Shown here: positions 9,637-22,726 of the stretch, piece by piece
Layout: each line of letters begins with the position of its first letter
Position numbering within the stretch: the first letter of the stretch is position 1
NCBI GenBank assembly: GCA_016490735.1
Contig: JAEMWC010000188.1
Coordinates: 202,501 to 266,500, forward strand
Reading direction: 5' to 3'
DNA length: 64,000 nt
Origin: Pachyseris speciosa
Lineage: Eukaryota; Cnidaria; Anthozoa; Scleractinia; Pachyseridae
Made by a program: the position numbers and the translations under genes
Notes under the pieces: model-generated
The model's input: only the letters and a program-made list of their open reading frames with translations
Told to the model about the DNA's origin: nothing
Databases searched by the model: none

Positions 9637-10243
9637 TGACCAAACACCAGACAAAGTGAGTCCACAGAACAATTTTTTGCGTATTATCGCTGAATTTCTG
9701 ACGTTATGTGGTTCACTTGGTTGTTTTTTACCGGCTGTGCAGAGCTTTGTTGCTTGGGGTGGCTAATCGATCCAACACTGATTTGTTCGTAACGCGAACT
9801 GTTGTACGAAAATGTTTGATCTGGATCAAAAATGGAAAACCATTTTATTGCAATGTTGAGAGAGGTGGCTAAGCGTTCAAACATGCTCGTACAACACGAC
9901 GTTGGATGAAATTGTTTGGTCATTTAGCCGGAGCTTAATCGAAAACCGGTTGCTAGGTTGTGAAATACTTGGTTTGATTTGGGCGAAAAACAAACCGAAC
10001 AAACGAAGAAACCCATCGCCGTTTCGCGAAATTGAAAACAGCACCAGCGGTGCGGAAGGTCTTATCCTTACTGAACTTCGATGAAATGAAGAAAAATGTT
10101 TCAAAGAAACACTTGAAGACACTTGAAACTGAGAAAGAAAGAAAATCAGAAATACATTTTGCTCTCCTTTAACTCGGAACGCCACAATAGTCTAGTACGC
10201 CAAGACAACGGTTGGTAACAATGTTCAACGCCGCGCACGCGAC

Positions 10244-10244
<1 letters not shown>

Positions 10245-10281
<37 letters not shown>

Positions 10282-10410
10282 CTTTATTCATAACAATAAA
10301 AATTATACCGATTTACAACTATCATAGACTAAAAATTTTGATGAAATAAAGAAAATATTAAAAACTCCTAGAATACAAATCTACAAACTCAACGCCATAA
10401 TTAGACTTTC

Positions 10411-10453
<43 letters not shown>

Positions 10454-10570
10454 TAATATAATTAATTAAGTAAGTAAGTAAGTAAATAATCGATCAATCA
10501 ATCAATCAATCAATTGATTGATTGATTGATTAATTAATTAATTAACTAATTAAATTAATTTAATAATTGT
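10245..10570. repeat. Microsatellite cluster (AAT)n, (AAGT)n, (AATC)n, (AATT)n
   Basis: (AAT)n lies at about 10245-10277 and 10413-10452. It is followed by AAGT units, then CAATCAATCAA/TTGATTGATTG, which forms a simple palindrome around 10515, then AATT units. Confidence 0.9.
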
Positions 10571-10734
10571 ATTGTATATTTTTTAAATCAGTAGTTTTCT
10601 TTTAATAGTTCCTTCAGACTGCATAGGTTACGCTGTGCGCCCTATGTTTTACCATTTTAGCATCCATACGTTTGTCAACTGCCATAATAATAATATTCAA
10701 TATTTATACACTGTAAAGGCTGACCAGTTACAGT

Positions 10735-11290
10735 AACCCAAAAAAATTGGTTATAATTTGAATCCCAGGTAACCATATTTTATTTGGTTAAGAAAACCAA
10801 AAAATAATTGGTGAAATTAACGATTTCCATTCCAGTTAAAACAAACGTTTCTTGCAGGTTAAATTAACCAAAATAAACGGTTGTTTCCATATTCCATCTC
10901 TGTGACCCTTTAACAATAGGTTGTAATGGCCCTTTAATTAAGGTTAAAAGAACTTTTATTTTTTGGTTATTTTGACTCTAAAAAAACAGTCAATAATCAG
11001 TAACCTTTAATATTGGTTCTAATAACTATTGTTTATGATTGTTTTAACTCCCATTTTTTGGTTCCGTTGGTGAATTTGTGGTAACCAATTAAAATTAGTT
11101 AATGGGCAGTAGATATAACTATTCCCTATGGGCTGGGAAAAATAGGTTGTTTTAACCAATAAGAGTACATTAAAATAACTACACAATGCCAGTTAAAATA
11201 AACGCTTTTAATGGTCATTCGAACAACTTTCTTCAAAGTTAAAAACTGATCACAATAACCACACAATAAATTAAAGTTAATTTTAAAATA
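10735..11290. repeat. Degenerate GGTTA/TAACC repeat domain
   Basis: TTGGTTA, GGTTAAAA and the complements TAACC and AACCAA recur every 15-30 bp with AT-rich spacers, often as small palindromes. There is no fixed unit length, ORF or terminal repeats. It looks like a decayed minisatellite or a dense array of one short motif. Confidence 0.5.
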
Positions 11291-14200
11291 GTCACATGGC
11301 TTTTTCCTTGCTACCGTATGGCTGAGCTCGGGTAGATTTGTCTCTTTGTTGATCTTGCCTTGTGGGAGGAACCTCCTCTGCAGCTGTTAGTTTCGCATTG
11401 CCCTTGGCGGGAGAGAGCTTAGATAGTCTGCAATCTTGTAGACGTAGGTAGCCTTCTCAACTTATGGAGACTGGTGTAGTACGGTGCGCCCTCCACAGAT
11501 TGGTTCTGGGAACTATGACGGTACACACGCAACGTTTCCTTGGAAAGGTTCGTGGAAACGCTCTGTTACCAATGACACATTCAATGTCTTGGAGGAAAAC
11601 TGGTGTCGACCGGCCGAAGAAGGAAGAACAAAGACCATCAAGTGCCATAGGTAATTCGAATAGTCAGTTCAAATAGGCAAGAAAGCTTCCTGGCGTTGGC
11701 GAAAGAAGCCGCACTACAAAGCAAGGACGTGGAGCCGAGCATTCAATAGGTAATTTGCGCCTTGAAGTTATTTGGCTACTTGGCTGTCGTTTCTTTCTTT
11801 AACATCCAAAGGAACTATAAATGGTAACTAAATTCGCTGTAATTGTATTTGGCGGCTAAAAGATGAACGAAAAAAAATTCTTGGTTGTAGTAGTCAAAAA
11901 ATAACTTCTTGTTGCAAACTGCCCGTTCCTGGGATTAGGAAGGACGAGTAGTTGAAGAAGATAGCAAATAGCAGTGATGCAGTGATGTTATTTCCGAACT
12001 GTTTTAACGGACGTTGCTGGGGAAGCTTCGTGATGGGCATGCGAGGATACAAAAGTTAAACTGAATCGTTTTCTAAAGAGAGGAATCTATTGCGCCATTC
12101 ACTTTCTATTACAAGCTCAGTCACTGACTTTAAGCCCATGCAACGACAGTTGAAACACAGTTTGTAAGTAATGGTTTATTGCAGATTTTTGCAACAGCGT
12201 CATTTGGTTACAACTGCTTGGCGCTCGGAGCTCCTTTATAATGTCTGACACATGAGGTTCACTTGGTTTTATGAGGTTTACTTAGCGTATTGTAACAATT
12301 TATCCGTCAAAATTGGCGCTATACTTAACAAGAGCAGGAGGAGCTTTCTAATGGCGCAGTTGTGAAAACGTGCAATTGGCCGGTCGGCACCAAATTCCAG
12401 GTAAGATTATGTCGCCTACATATTCGATATGGCAAAGCTGCATGGACCGTTACCGATTCGGCACCAGCAACTCAGTTCAGAGCCTGCCTGCCACGAACAC
12501 CAGGGAACATGAAACGGCATCACGAGTGGCACACAAGCAAGCACAGGTACGTGGTTTAATTACTTTGCGTGCTACAACCACGAATTAAGTTGTATCACGT
12601 TAGAAGATAACAACATTCCCGGATTTTTTGCTTAAGCAGCAGTTTTTTGATGACCGTAAGCCGCTTGATCAACGGCCAGTAGATCGGAAAGTTTTCAGAG
12701 AAAGCAAAGGTCTAGGATGGTTGTCATCTTCTATATTAAGCATAAGCATAAGAATTTCGGTCCGGCTTTCGATTCGAATTCCGACATTTCGCTTCGATTC
12801 GGCTTTGGCTCCTTTCGGCAATAGAATTCGACTTTCGTTCTGGTGCAGACCTCCGAGTGTCCAAAACGGAAGCTTGGTATCGACAAAGTGCCGATAGCAA
12901 GCAGTGAAACATCCTGCATGCGGACCGTCTGGGGGACCCTGGAGAGCTCCACTCGGTGCGTCTAGTTTTAAGGACACGGGGCTCTCCTCGGTTCTTCTGG
13001 ACGCCAAATTTTTCATGTAGGAGCGCATTCCCCATGGATTTTACGATGCCGCGTCTTGACAAAGGTCAAGCGTAATTGTAATAAGAGGAAAGGAACGCCA
13101 ATAAAAAAGAAATAAACGTATCAGAAAAACTGTGTCTAGTGTCGTTATTTTATATAAGCTATAAACAAATAATACTAAACAAACGATTTTGTTTCAGGGA
13201 ACGTACTAACAGTATTTCTGTTTCAGAAAGGAACTTTGTCGATTTTTTTCTTCACTCGCGAAAGCTTTTTTCGCGGCGACATCGTTTGGCTCGGAATCCG
13301 CCTCACCTTTTTTTTTCCTTGGCTCTTCGACGCATCCGACGAATTTTTTTCACCGCATTGGTCCTCGATGCACGCATATGACGAATTTTAATAAAAGTGC
13401 TGCACTTGTAATGACTCTGTGTGTTGATAATAAAGTCTTCAAATAAAAATAAACGTTTGTCCTATGTGTTGTTTAGTCTTATTAAAACTCATTTTTTTTA
13501 GCGGAGAAAGATGTTAATAAGCAGATACTGATCAGCAATAAAATTTCTGAAATAAAGTGCTCCCAGTGTGTTTTATTCGCGTCTCGTGTGGTTTATACAA
13601 ACTAACTTTTATTTTCAGCTCTTCACTCGTCGTGTTTTTCAAGATACAGTTTTTTTCCTTTTCTTCGCTGTCATCGGACTTAAGAAGATATGATTAAGAC
13701 TACATCAACAGACGTGAAGACGACTGCATTTTGAAGATATTTTTAAAGAAGATATGACGACGAGACTACATGAAAAGACACGAAGACGAGTAACTACACG
13801 AAATGTACGCATCTTTTTTTCTTCACCGTATCGACACTTATTGGCCCAAGAGATGGACAGCAACTGAAGTTTTATGAATTAGGGAGGACAAAGAAGTAAC
13901 GCGTTTCAGTGCTGGAGTGTTGCTTGCAGCAGGTAAGCCTCGTTTTTATTTTTTCTTCATTATAACAGGAACATTTGCTCGCCTTTAGGTTCCAAGAAAG
14001 AGTAGCTTGGGCCACCACGGAAGGTCAACGATGCAAAGATGCCACTGCACCTCTGTAAGTATAAACAGTTATAAAAACCATTTCCCGATTTGCACCAATC
14101 GTACGTTGCTTCTCAAATCTAGAAAATCGCTTTGAAAGGGATAGACATGATTCAGTTCAGGCATAGATGATGACGTCACGGCTAACAACTTTATTTATCG

Positions 14201-14985
14201 GAGCTGGGACAAGATCAAACAAGAAATGTTTGTCTCAACTGGAAATCGAAACAAATGATCCTCACCTTTTAAAAAAATATATTTCACTTCCGAGAAATGC
14301 TTGATAAGTGGGTCACTTGGAGCAGATCGTCAGCACAGTGTGAAATTTGACTGTGTCATGGAGATTCAAACTCTATGAGCTGCATGATATGGACAGACAG
14401 AAATGCAGTTTTGAGTATATATTTCACTAACGGTACCACGTTGTAAGCCATATTTCAGCATGTCTAACATTGACGCCCACAGTTACTCGCTAGTGCAGAG
14501 ATGACCTCAGAAGGACAGCAACCGATGCTACAGGTATATCGTTAATATAGAAAGTGGCACTATTTTACTGCCAGATATAGCAATTTAAGCATGCCAACTT
14601 CACCGAGAGGAAAGAAACTTCTGTCTCAACGAACAGAAATCAAACCCAGTGATATCAACATTCTTAAACAACTAATTCCTTGCTTGTTCAATTTATCGCA
14701 TTTCAGATTAAGTAAATGCATTTGAAATTAAATTGATAAACCATTAGGAGGAGGTCAAGAATAACGAGAGCAGAATCTGTGCGTTGGATGGGATTCATAA
14801 CCCAATGACCTCGTGATGCTTGTCCTTATAGTGTTTTATGTCAGTTTAGAACTAATGTAACATTAATTGAACTATCTGAAGGAAGTAATAAAAGCACAGA
14901 TTAAATCTTCACCTTAAAACTTAAGTTAAGACATCCTTATACTCTATAGACGTCCTTGCAGACTGCTTTGCTTATTCGTGTTGCG
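11291..14985. other. No recognisable gene; possible noncoding transcript region
   Basis: I recognise no protein domain, RNA gene or transposon here. ORFs are short (at most 119 codons, overlapping on both strands at 12669-13062) and do not read like conserved protein. Splice-donor-like strings (CAGGTAAG at 13929, CTGTAAGTA at 14055, CAGGTATAT at 14530) follow pyrimidine-rich stretches, so a spliced noncoding RNA is possible but unproven. 13240-13400 is T-rich with repeated ACGAATTTT words. Confidence 0.3.
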
Positions 14986-14989
14986 AGTT

Positions 14990-15235
14990 TCTTTTGAGTT
15001 GTTTCATTAGGTTGATTACGTAAGAGGCCGGTGGTGGTCATCACATGGTGTGACATCTGTAGCGTGACCTCAGCGAAAAGAAAACAGTGCGCTCAGAGGA
15101 TTGTTTGTAGCATTGGCCTTTCTAAGCTGTATCAGCTGACTGTAAATGTGAGTTGGAAAACGAGGGAGAAGAGAGCAAGTGAAAGGCCCACAACACCATA
15201 CCACTGCTAAGGAAAATTTAATCAGATGGAAATAT
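14990..15235. repeat. Diverged repeat, copy 1
   Basis: Shares ordered blocks with 16080-16310: GAGTTGTTT, TAGGTTGA, TCATCACA.GGTGTG, ACCTCAGCG/ACCACAGCG, and CAACACCATAC/GAACACCATAC. Identity is moderate with small gaps. No coding frame is shared. Confidence 0.5.
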
Positions 15236-16079
15236 AAAGGAAGGCGCACTGGCTAAATATTTACATAGCATATATTGTTAATAGTATACATAGTATATAT
15301 AGTTAATTAAGCTTGTAGCATAGCGAACAACCTCGAACCTAGGCTCTCTCTAGTTTCCTCCCTTGTCGTTTGTGGTGGGGTGGCGAGGGGTGGCAAAGTC
15401 AATCAAATCTTACCGTTACACCCTCTCTGCGGTATTGTTGTTTTTACTGGTCACGTGATGTCCTACCAGGGCCTCTCTCTCGACGACAAAGGAGGAAAAG
15501 AGAGAGAGCCTTGGCTCGAGGGTGTGCAGCGAAAAAATCGATGCCGTTTGAAGAAGGCCCTAACTTTCACACCCCCTGCACTCTGTGTAAAGATGACATC
15601 AAGATACGGCGATCTAAGCAACTAGCAAGTCTGACCACGAGTAAAGCAGTTTCCTTGTTTGGATTCTTACATCATTAACACCCACATTATTAAGTTTGTC
15701 GCACATAAGTAAACTAGATAAAGGAAGGAACGGAGCTCAGTGTAAAGTAGCGACATGGATTTAGCATTCAGACCCAACGACGTGAAATTACATACTTGAT
15801 GTTCTCTTATCCAATTTGTCTTGCTCTAGATCAACCATACGAGAGAGTACAACAGAGCCCAGGTAATTTTGATGTTGTCTGCGACATTCCTTAACGGGTA
15901 CTCAAGCTCATTGACCTCAACGCTTGTCCATTTTAAAAATGCTTTAACTGCGTCAACAATTTGTGACAACAAACCATCTGGAGGAGCTCTGCATGGCCTG
16001 GTCTAAAATCTGCGATTTGAATAGATGTCAAAGAGTTTGAATGCTCAACACGTGTGAAGGAAATATGTCTTATTTTTTA
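15236..16079. other. Interval with no recognised feature
   Basis: Short overlapping ORFs at 15370-15678 have no recognisable motif. A CCCAGGTAATTTT donor-like string at 15860 is the only weak signal. Confidence 0.3.
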
Positions 16080-16310
16080 ATTTCATTTGAGTTGTTTTTA
16101 TGATTTAGGTTGAACACCTGAGGGCGATCCTGATCATCACAGGGTGTGCCAGCTGTATAGTAACCACAGCGTTAAGAAGACATTCAGCGTTAACCTCCTT
16201 ACACTGGATATGTGTACGTGGAAACCGAGAGACGAAGAAGCGGGTGACACGCCCAGAACACCATACTTTACGGTTTAGTAACATTTTGAACAGATTATAA
16301 TAACGAGGAT
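16080..16310. repeat. Diverged repeat, copy 2
   Basis: Partner of 14990-15235, about 1.1 kb downstream in the same orientation. This could be an old tandem duplication or two copies of an unnamed dispersed repeat. Confidence 0.5.
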
Positions 16311-18160
16311 TCGCGGCATTCATTCTCATTTATGAATATTATTACCTTGTTATGCTTAGAAATAATGCTTTGGTTGGCGATGGAGATCAGTTTTGTGCTG
16401 GAAATTAAATTTCGAACTGGATGAAGTAAGTTAAAAGCATAGGTAAATTATTCAAAAACGGTTCGAAATTACCACGTTGCTTACATTCTCGTAAATAGTT
16501 GCTTAACAACGATGTCTCGATTGAATGGAATCGCAGCAAAGGAAGCCGAAATTATACGCTGATCATCATGTCGAGTATATTATTTTCACTTTTATGTTAC
16601 TAACATTCTTAGTTGTTAAGCATTATATTTTAGTGGCTGTCCGGCTCAACGTTTCCCTGGAGATTCGTCCAAGGCGCCAATCATTCTGCTCCAGAGCCGA
16701 CAGGCTGTAAAGAAGTGATGTTTACGTGTTTCTGTCCGAAGCAGCCCCTTCAGGCTTATTCAAAAAGCACAGAATCCACTACCGTATCGAGCAGACAATC
16801 GTACAGTACAGTCGTCACTTGTTCCTTCATGATTCTTTGGTGTGGCCAATCTTTGAAGACCCAACACAGACCTAAAGGAGGCACGCGTGGGATCCATGTC
16901 GGGTGAAGTAGAAAGCAGTGGAGGGTAACCAACTCAACAAGCACGTTAACTAACACAAGGTAAAGGGATTTGTATACTAGTGTCTAAACTCTTTAACTGT
17001 ATCAAGAAAAGCGGATCAATTTTGATAACAATGGGCTTTGTTCTTAGACCAAAAAATGACCTAATATGGTCATTTTTGAATAATACCGGCAACAGGTTCA
17101 AAATACACGAGGGACTTTCGAAATTTCGGATTAGCATACGACTGGGCGACAAGTTTAAATGATCGGAAAGACCGAAGAAAAGACAAATTCTCCCCGGGGG
17201 AGTGTATGCCAGTAGAGTTCTTTCGGTACAAAAAGTTACACTTGGGTGGCTTGTGGGGATAGCGGTTGCTATAAAAATAAACACTGCAGCTCACGACAAG
17301 TGTACCATCTGCATTGCTTTCTTCAGTACTATATGCAGTGTACCTTTCAGCTTCAAGTTGAAAAAAGATACATACCAGACCATTATTCGAAGGCTTGTTA
17401 AAGGAAGGAAAGTATACAGTCGACTGAAATTATAAACGAGGACTAAGCTGTCGCTTAGCTGTCGCTCTGGTTTGGTCAGGGATGAGTAATTGGAAATTGG
17501 AAGAAGATAAATCCGCGAACCGCGCCACGCGCTTGCCGTTGAGATTTATCTACATAATTTAAGAGTATTCAAATATAGCGCTCCATAAATCAGAGTCAAT
17601 AATAAGTGTGCATAAAAGCCTGGATAACAGTCTCCTCCCACAATGTTTTTGTCCTTCACGTTCGCCGCCGTGTTTACTGATTAGTCCTTTTTTCTAATAA
17701 CTCACCCTTCAGTGTTTCATGCTTGATTTTATTTCGTGTAGATCAAAGACGATAAAAGGTAACCGCTTTATTTATGTCGAAAAGCATCGCATATAGTCGA
17801 AAAAATCGATACGAGAAGAGCGCACACTTTTTCAATCAAAGTATTTGCGTGCAGTAACGTCAGTAACCTGTGATTCATGTTTAATGGCAGTTTGATCTAC
17901 CGAGTGAACTTCCTTACGTGCCGCGCTCTCAACTAAAAAACAGTTAAATCATATTACAAGAGCTCTGCGGAAAACTAGAAAACAATTTCTGATCAGTGTA
18001 TCTTCTACAATGATTGTTAGGGTTGGTTTAAAACCTACGGTAAACTTTACGAAAGGCGGACCGTTTAAAAAAAAATTCACACCTTCGTTACCTGCCGCGC
18101 GCTCGATTGAAACGAAACAGGTAAGTCACTAAAAACAAATTAATATGGGGAGGCATCGGC
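16311..18160. other. No recognisable gene
   Basis: ORFs of 60-112 codons on both strands carry no motif I recognise. No clear terminal repeats or RNA genes. Confidence 0.3.
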
Positions 18161-18164
18161 CCGA

Positions 18165-18450
18165 GGTCCGACCCCTCACCCTTTTATATACCATTTGACA
18201 GAAAAGGTACCCCTTTCGTATACCTTCCATTGACAAATAGTACTCCTTTCGTATACCTAAAACAGAAAATCTTGTCATTTTCATGTAGCGTTAAATAGAT
18301 TAAAACAGTACGGTCATAAGGTATGTGTTCGAAATATTTTAATAAAAAGCCCTTTCAAATACCCCAATGACAGATTTCCCTACACTTTCATATACTTCGA
18401 CTCGTGAAATCCCTACCCTTTCATATACCTGAAGCGTGAAAAAGGTTCCC
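18165..18450. repeat. Degenerate minisatellite, CCCTTTCATATACC-type units
   Basis: Units of about 35-45 bp recur with the core CCCTTTCGTATACC or CCCTTTCATATACC, followed by a GACA/GTGA-containing spacer. At least five are visible, separated once by about 110 bp of unrelated sequence (18260-18350). Confidence 0.65.
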
Positions 18451-21400
18451 GGCCTTTCGGGCGAAGCCTCGCCGTATAAGCCATTATAGGGAGTACCCCC
18501 CTATAATGTAACGTAACTTTGATATCTTTCCGATAGATTCACATGGATCAACTGATGCGGCAGTTCCACCTGATCAGCTTTATGGATTCCAGCAGAGGTG
18601 AGCTTAATTACAGCATAGAGAATGGTCGCCACATTTAATCCATGCGCCCTTTTAAGGGCGTTTGATGTGGGACGATACTTTCAAGATACAGTTCGTGCCA
18701 CTGTGTTTACAATTACAGGGGAAATTTTACCGAAGTTGCCAGATGCGCTAGTGTAAGGTGGTTTTAAGAGAGAAGATTCAAGAATCTCTCATTCGTTACA
18801 TCCTTACCACAAATTAAGTCATAAAAACAATGGTTTATGGCTCCTAAGTTAATTATATTTCAGTGGAGCGAAGTATTCATGTCACTTTACACAATATTCC
18901 AAACCCAGCCTGTAAGAAAATAGACAATAGCACCCTCTCATAATTATTCTCAATATTAGCCCTGTTGAAGACGTTGCACCCCTGCACTACAGCACAGAAT
19001 TCCCAAAGATCAGGATTGAATAGTGAAAAAACAGTGATACAGTCGTGCACAAAGAATAAAGAATTGGACAAACAAATCGGGATCAGGATGAAACGTCGAT
19101 GGAAGACGCAATACCAAGGTGAAGGAAATACGAGCACGGACTGGCTGAGGATAGAGACAAGGACTGTCTAACCAAGGTGACTCGGGAGGGGCCCATGCGA
19201 AGAGCTAGACTCGTCCAAGGTGAAGAGAATACACTGGGACTTGATTTTTATTATTATATAGCTCAATATACTCATTAATTAGCTTTTATAGACAACTCTT
19301 TTACTCCCAGAGATAGCAAGCCCAGTTGTGTTTGAGTTTTTCTGCTAAACTCTTAAAGCGATCATTCGTGTACAAGCTTCTAAAATCCAGAAGTATCTTT
19401 TAGTTTCAGTTGATTTTTCAGGTGTTTAGAACGAAGGTAAACTAGATTGTTACGTTTTCCTATTCTGAATATGATGCAACGCTCTGGGAGTAAAGGGCTT
19501 GGAAATTCAGTGTCAAATAGTTTTTTGGTTGAAATTTAAAGACGTTTCAAAGCAACAAGAAATAATCCAGGTGTGTAGCAAGGTCGAAATTACTGACTCT
19601 TCTATATAAAGCCTTTGTTAGTGACCATCCCGGGCAGGACTATTGCAAATAAGCTACTTTCCTTTCTTGTGCGTTTTGTGAGGCGCCATAAAATGTTAGC
19701 CAAAAGACAGCTATTTTAAATGGCCAAATGCTTACAATGTCCGCCTTTTCAACTAGGAAAGATGATTGAGCGCGCAATGTTTAGAATATTCGTTACGTTG
19801 CACCTGAAATTTAACAATCGATCAAATTTGTGTGTCAGATTGCCCGTAACTCGAGGACATGCCACTTACCAATCTACCCAATGCATTGGACCGTCTATAA
19901 ACATGAGATCATAAGACTTCACTTCATATCATTGCAGTTTTCTTTATGAGGTCATTCAATCTTCATTAGGTAGTGCTCCTCTTTCTTGCTCCATGTATAC
20001 ATGAGATCATTAATGAACTGACTTTAATTCCTCAAATCATGTGGTTATAATCCCTCGCCTTCTTCGACATTGCCATCAAATCAATTCAGATGGGTAGTGC
20101 ACTGAGCTCTTGTAAACATGCGCCTGATAACCATGCAAATCACGGTACAAAAACTTCGAAACGCGGATTTGCGAAAATATGGCGGAGGGGGTATCGTGCC
20201 ATGCGATTGAAGCTCTTAGTGCAGAAAGGCCTTATCTTCATATCATATCATATGTTCATTTCTTTCATAGTGAAGACATTTTGCACTAACATCCTTCGAT
20301 CGCAAACTTTGAACGACGCACTAAAATTTCATAACCAAATTGCGAGCTTTAAGCAGTCACTGTTTGAGCCAGCGTTATCCATTTTACCTATCATGACTAA
20401 TTCCAGTGGCTTAGAATGGAACTCAGAACATTAAATTAAATAGATTTCCGAGTGACATTTCCCAGAGATACTAGCACTCGATACATAAGGCACTACATGA
20501 TCTGAATTGGAAACAACTTATTTGGCGTATTCAATTTCACACTTCAAAGTGGTTTCAAGGACTGGCTTTGTTTGCATAGGCCACAGCACATTAATTATTT
20601 CATTCTTTTGTTCAAATTTGAAAGATTTGAGTGGCGGACGAAAGATTTTTCTCTTACGGTTAAGCTATGTGGTCTCTAACAGAGGTTTTGGGTTGTGAAA
20701 TTTTCTTTTTCCAGAGTCAAGGCTCGTTTTAATTTATGCACTAAATTGTATTATTGCCCCGTATGTGAAACGAACAAAAATGGAGGGGTGACTAAGGAAA
20801 CAAATCTGTGGGAGTTATGTTATAAATTAAAATATCTTTTTCCAGTTTTCAATCAGGCTATGGGAAACAGCAGTAAAAATGTAACTTGATTAAAAAATGA
20901 CGGAAATCGGAGGATAGTTGAATTGAGGGATATTCTGCACAAGCCTCAAACGTAAACTACTTTTAATGTTTTTGTTATGTGATGTTATAGCGATGCCTTA
21001 AAGTCGGGCACACGTTTCTTTTTTCCTTTCTTTCTTTCTGTCTTTTGATAAAACAACAACAACAAAAACAAGTTATATTTGATTCAGTACGTACTTGTGA
21101 CCAAATCTGAGAGATAACTGACAGACTTTTTCCTTACCTTTTCAGAGAGCATAAGGCATCATTATAACACAGCTTCCTCTTAAGAGTTAGTTATTGTAAT
21201 CAACAATTAATAAGAATGTTCTTAATACGGATTTCTGGTTTTCCACAAAGACATAATGATGTATTGGAGGCAGTATGTTACTGATTCATTCGTCGTATAA
21301 CACTGAGAACCAACTTACATGAATTTTGTTGTAGGCAACCAGTAATTGGCAACTGAATTTCAAGCATGTCACTGACTTCATTAGACGTTCTTTGACATTA

Positions 21401-21763
21401 CTGAAAGCAATTCCAAAAATAAAATCAAAGTAATCGGATAATGTTTATTTTTCCGACTTAAAATTGAGATTCAATCAATTTCTCAAGTTTGAGTACAGGC
21501 AGCAAATGTAGTCTGTATATTTACCTTGGAACATCTAAATTCTTCATAACTTGCTATGACAAGCTAATACTGATCTTAACCTTACTGACAGAGCAATAAC
21601 CAGCTAATGCAGGAAGGATGGAAGGTGTTCCAAGACTGTTATATGATGAGCGCAAGCAGAGTTCTGTTGTTTAGCAGTGAACAAATTTTTGATCCGGACC
21701 TCGGTGCGAGACAAAATTTCCACTGTCAGTTTAGGATAAGAAGTTAGGGTTAGTTTATGATTC
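18451..21763. other. No recognisable gene
   Basis: AT-rich DNA with only short ORFs (up to 114 codons at 20090-20434) that show no domain. No tRNA, terminal-repeat or microsatellite signal above background was noticed. Confidence 0.3.
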
Positions 21764-21937
21764 AGTAGGAGTTAGCCTGCGAGCAAGCTCTCCTATTTGG
21801 GCGAGCGAAGCGAAGCGGGCCGCGCGCGAACGCGCGAGCGAGCCGCGAGGGGCCGGCGAAAGGAGAGCTTGCAACCATCCCTTTCAAATTTTCATTTGTA
21901 CTTCGCCCAGACGAAGGGAAATACCATTGGCTGAAAA

Positions 21938-22726
21938 ATGACGTTCCGGAAATTAAAGTTGATTGATAACAGGCCTAGCCGGCCTGCCCTAAATTTTCGC
22001 GGGAAATGTAGAAACACGATGCTCTTTTCGCCAAAAACCCGTGTTATGTCGACGATCGCGGAGCTCACTCCGAAAAAGAAAACCGGCAGAGGAAGAAAAT
22101 CGCTTTCTCCTTCCGTGAGAGACAACTGTCGTCTGTGTGGTTGTTCATTTAGAGTCAAATTTGGATCTCACGCCCGTTATATTGGAACCGAGAACTTGTT
22201 TCAGCCCTCAAAGCAGAAGGGCTCGTTTGGTGTTATTCTGGCAAAGCTGTGTGAAAATGTTGGCTTGCCAGTAAAATATTGCGAGGATAAGTCGGAGCGA
22301 GTGTGTAGTTCCTGTGGAAGGAAGATCAGAAACCTTCATCAGTTGTTTTCCTTTGTTTCAAGCGCCTTGATTAATTCCGACAACGAGAACATTGATTCGA
22401 GCGAAGAGCGATTCAAGCGCTGCCTTCCAATGTCGGTTTCCTCGCCCGATCGAAGTCCACTGAGCAGGAAAATTCAAAAACAAGTTCATGGCAGAGTAGC
22501 TGACCAAGAAATAGCAGTTGACCGCCGAGAAGAACAAGAGAAAGAAGAGGGAGAAACAAGAGTAAATCGAAAAAGAGCTAAGTCCAGGAAAACACTGTTC
22601 TCCATTTCCGGAGGAGAACACAAGTTGGAAAGCACTTTTTTCCAATTCTTTGATATCTTGGAGACGATGACAGCTTATACCCAGCGACATAGCCTCCGCC
22701 ATTTGATCCTCGATTATACTCGTTAG
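21938..22726 (+). CDS. ZAD-like zinc-finger protein N-terminus, transposon-borne
   Basis: The 262-codon frame has CRLCGCSF near residue 68 and VCSSCGRKIRNL near residue 128. This CxxC...CxxC pair with conserved spacing resembles the ZAD or related treble-clef zinc finger. A KKKTGRGRKS basic stretch precedes it and a charged, low-complexity tail follows (REEQEKEEGETRVNRKRAK). I recall similar proteins as abundant in coral genomes. Roughly the last 45 codons (from about 22590) are antisense to the helicase fragment, so the true C-terminus has been lost and the stop is fortuitous. A second in-frame Met lies at 22019, and either could be the start. A DNA-binding role in transposition is inferred only. 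Confidence 0.6.
   Translation: MTFRKLKLIDNRPSRPALNFRGKCRNTMLFSPKTRVMSTIAELTPKKKTGRGRKSLSPSVRDNCRLCGCSFRVKFGSHARYIGTENLFQPSKQKGSFGVILAKLCENVGLPVKYCEDKSERVCSSCGRKIRNLHQLFSFVSSALINSDNENIDSSEERFKRCLPMSVSSPDRSPLSRKIQKQVHGRVADQEIAVDRREEQEKEEGETRVNRKRAKSRKTLFSISGGEHKLESTFFQFFDILETMTAYTQRHSLRHLILDYTR

Larger units (their letters stand above)
8280..10085. repeat. Segmental duplication, copy A' with insertions
   Basis: 8282-8720 matches 244-700 almost base for base. The match resumes at 9292-9340 and 9940-10085. The gaps are filled by the foldback at 8746-9287 and the MITE at about 9425-9636. No coding sequence is recognised. Block B' follows at 10120-10235. Confidence 0.7.

Noticed and set aside
12669..13062. 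Three overlapping 73-119 codon minus-strand ORFs plus one plus-strand ORF
   Set aside because: Open in four frames at once, which indicates few stops by chance; no recognisable motif.
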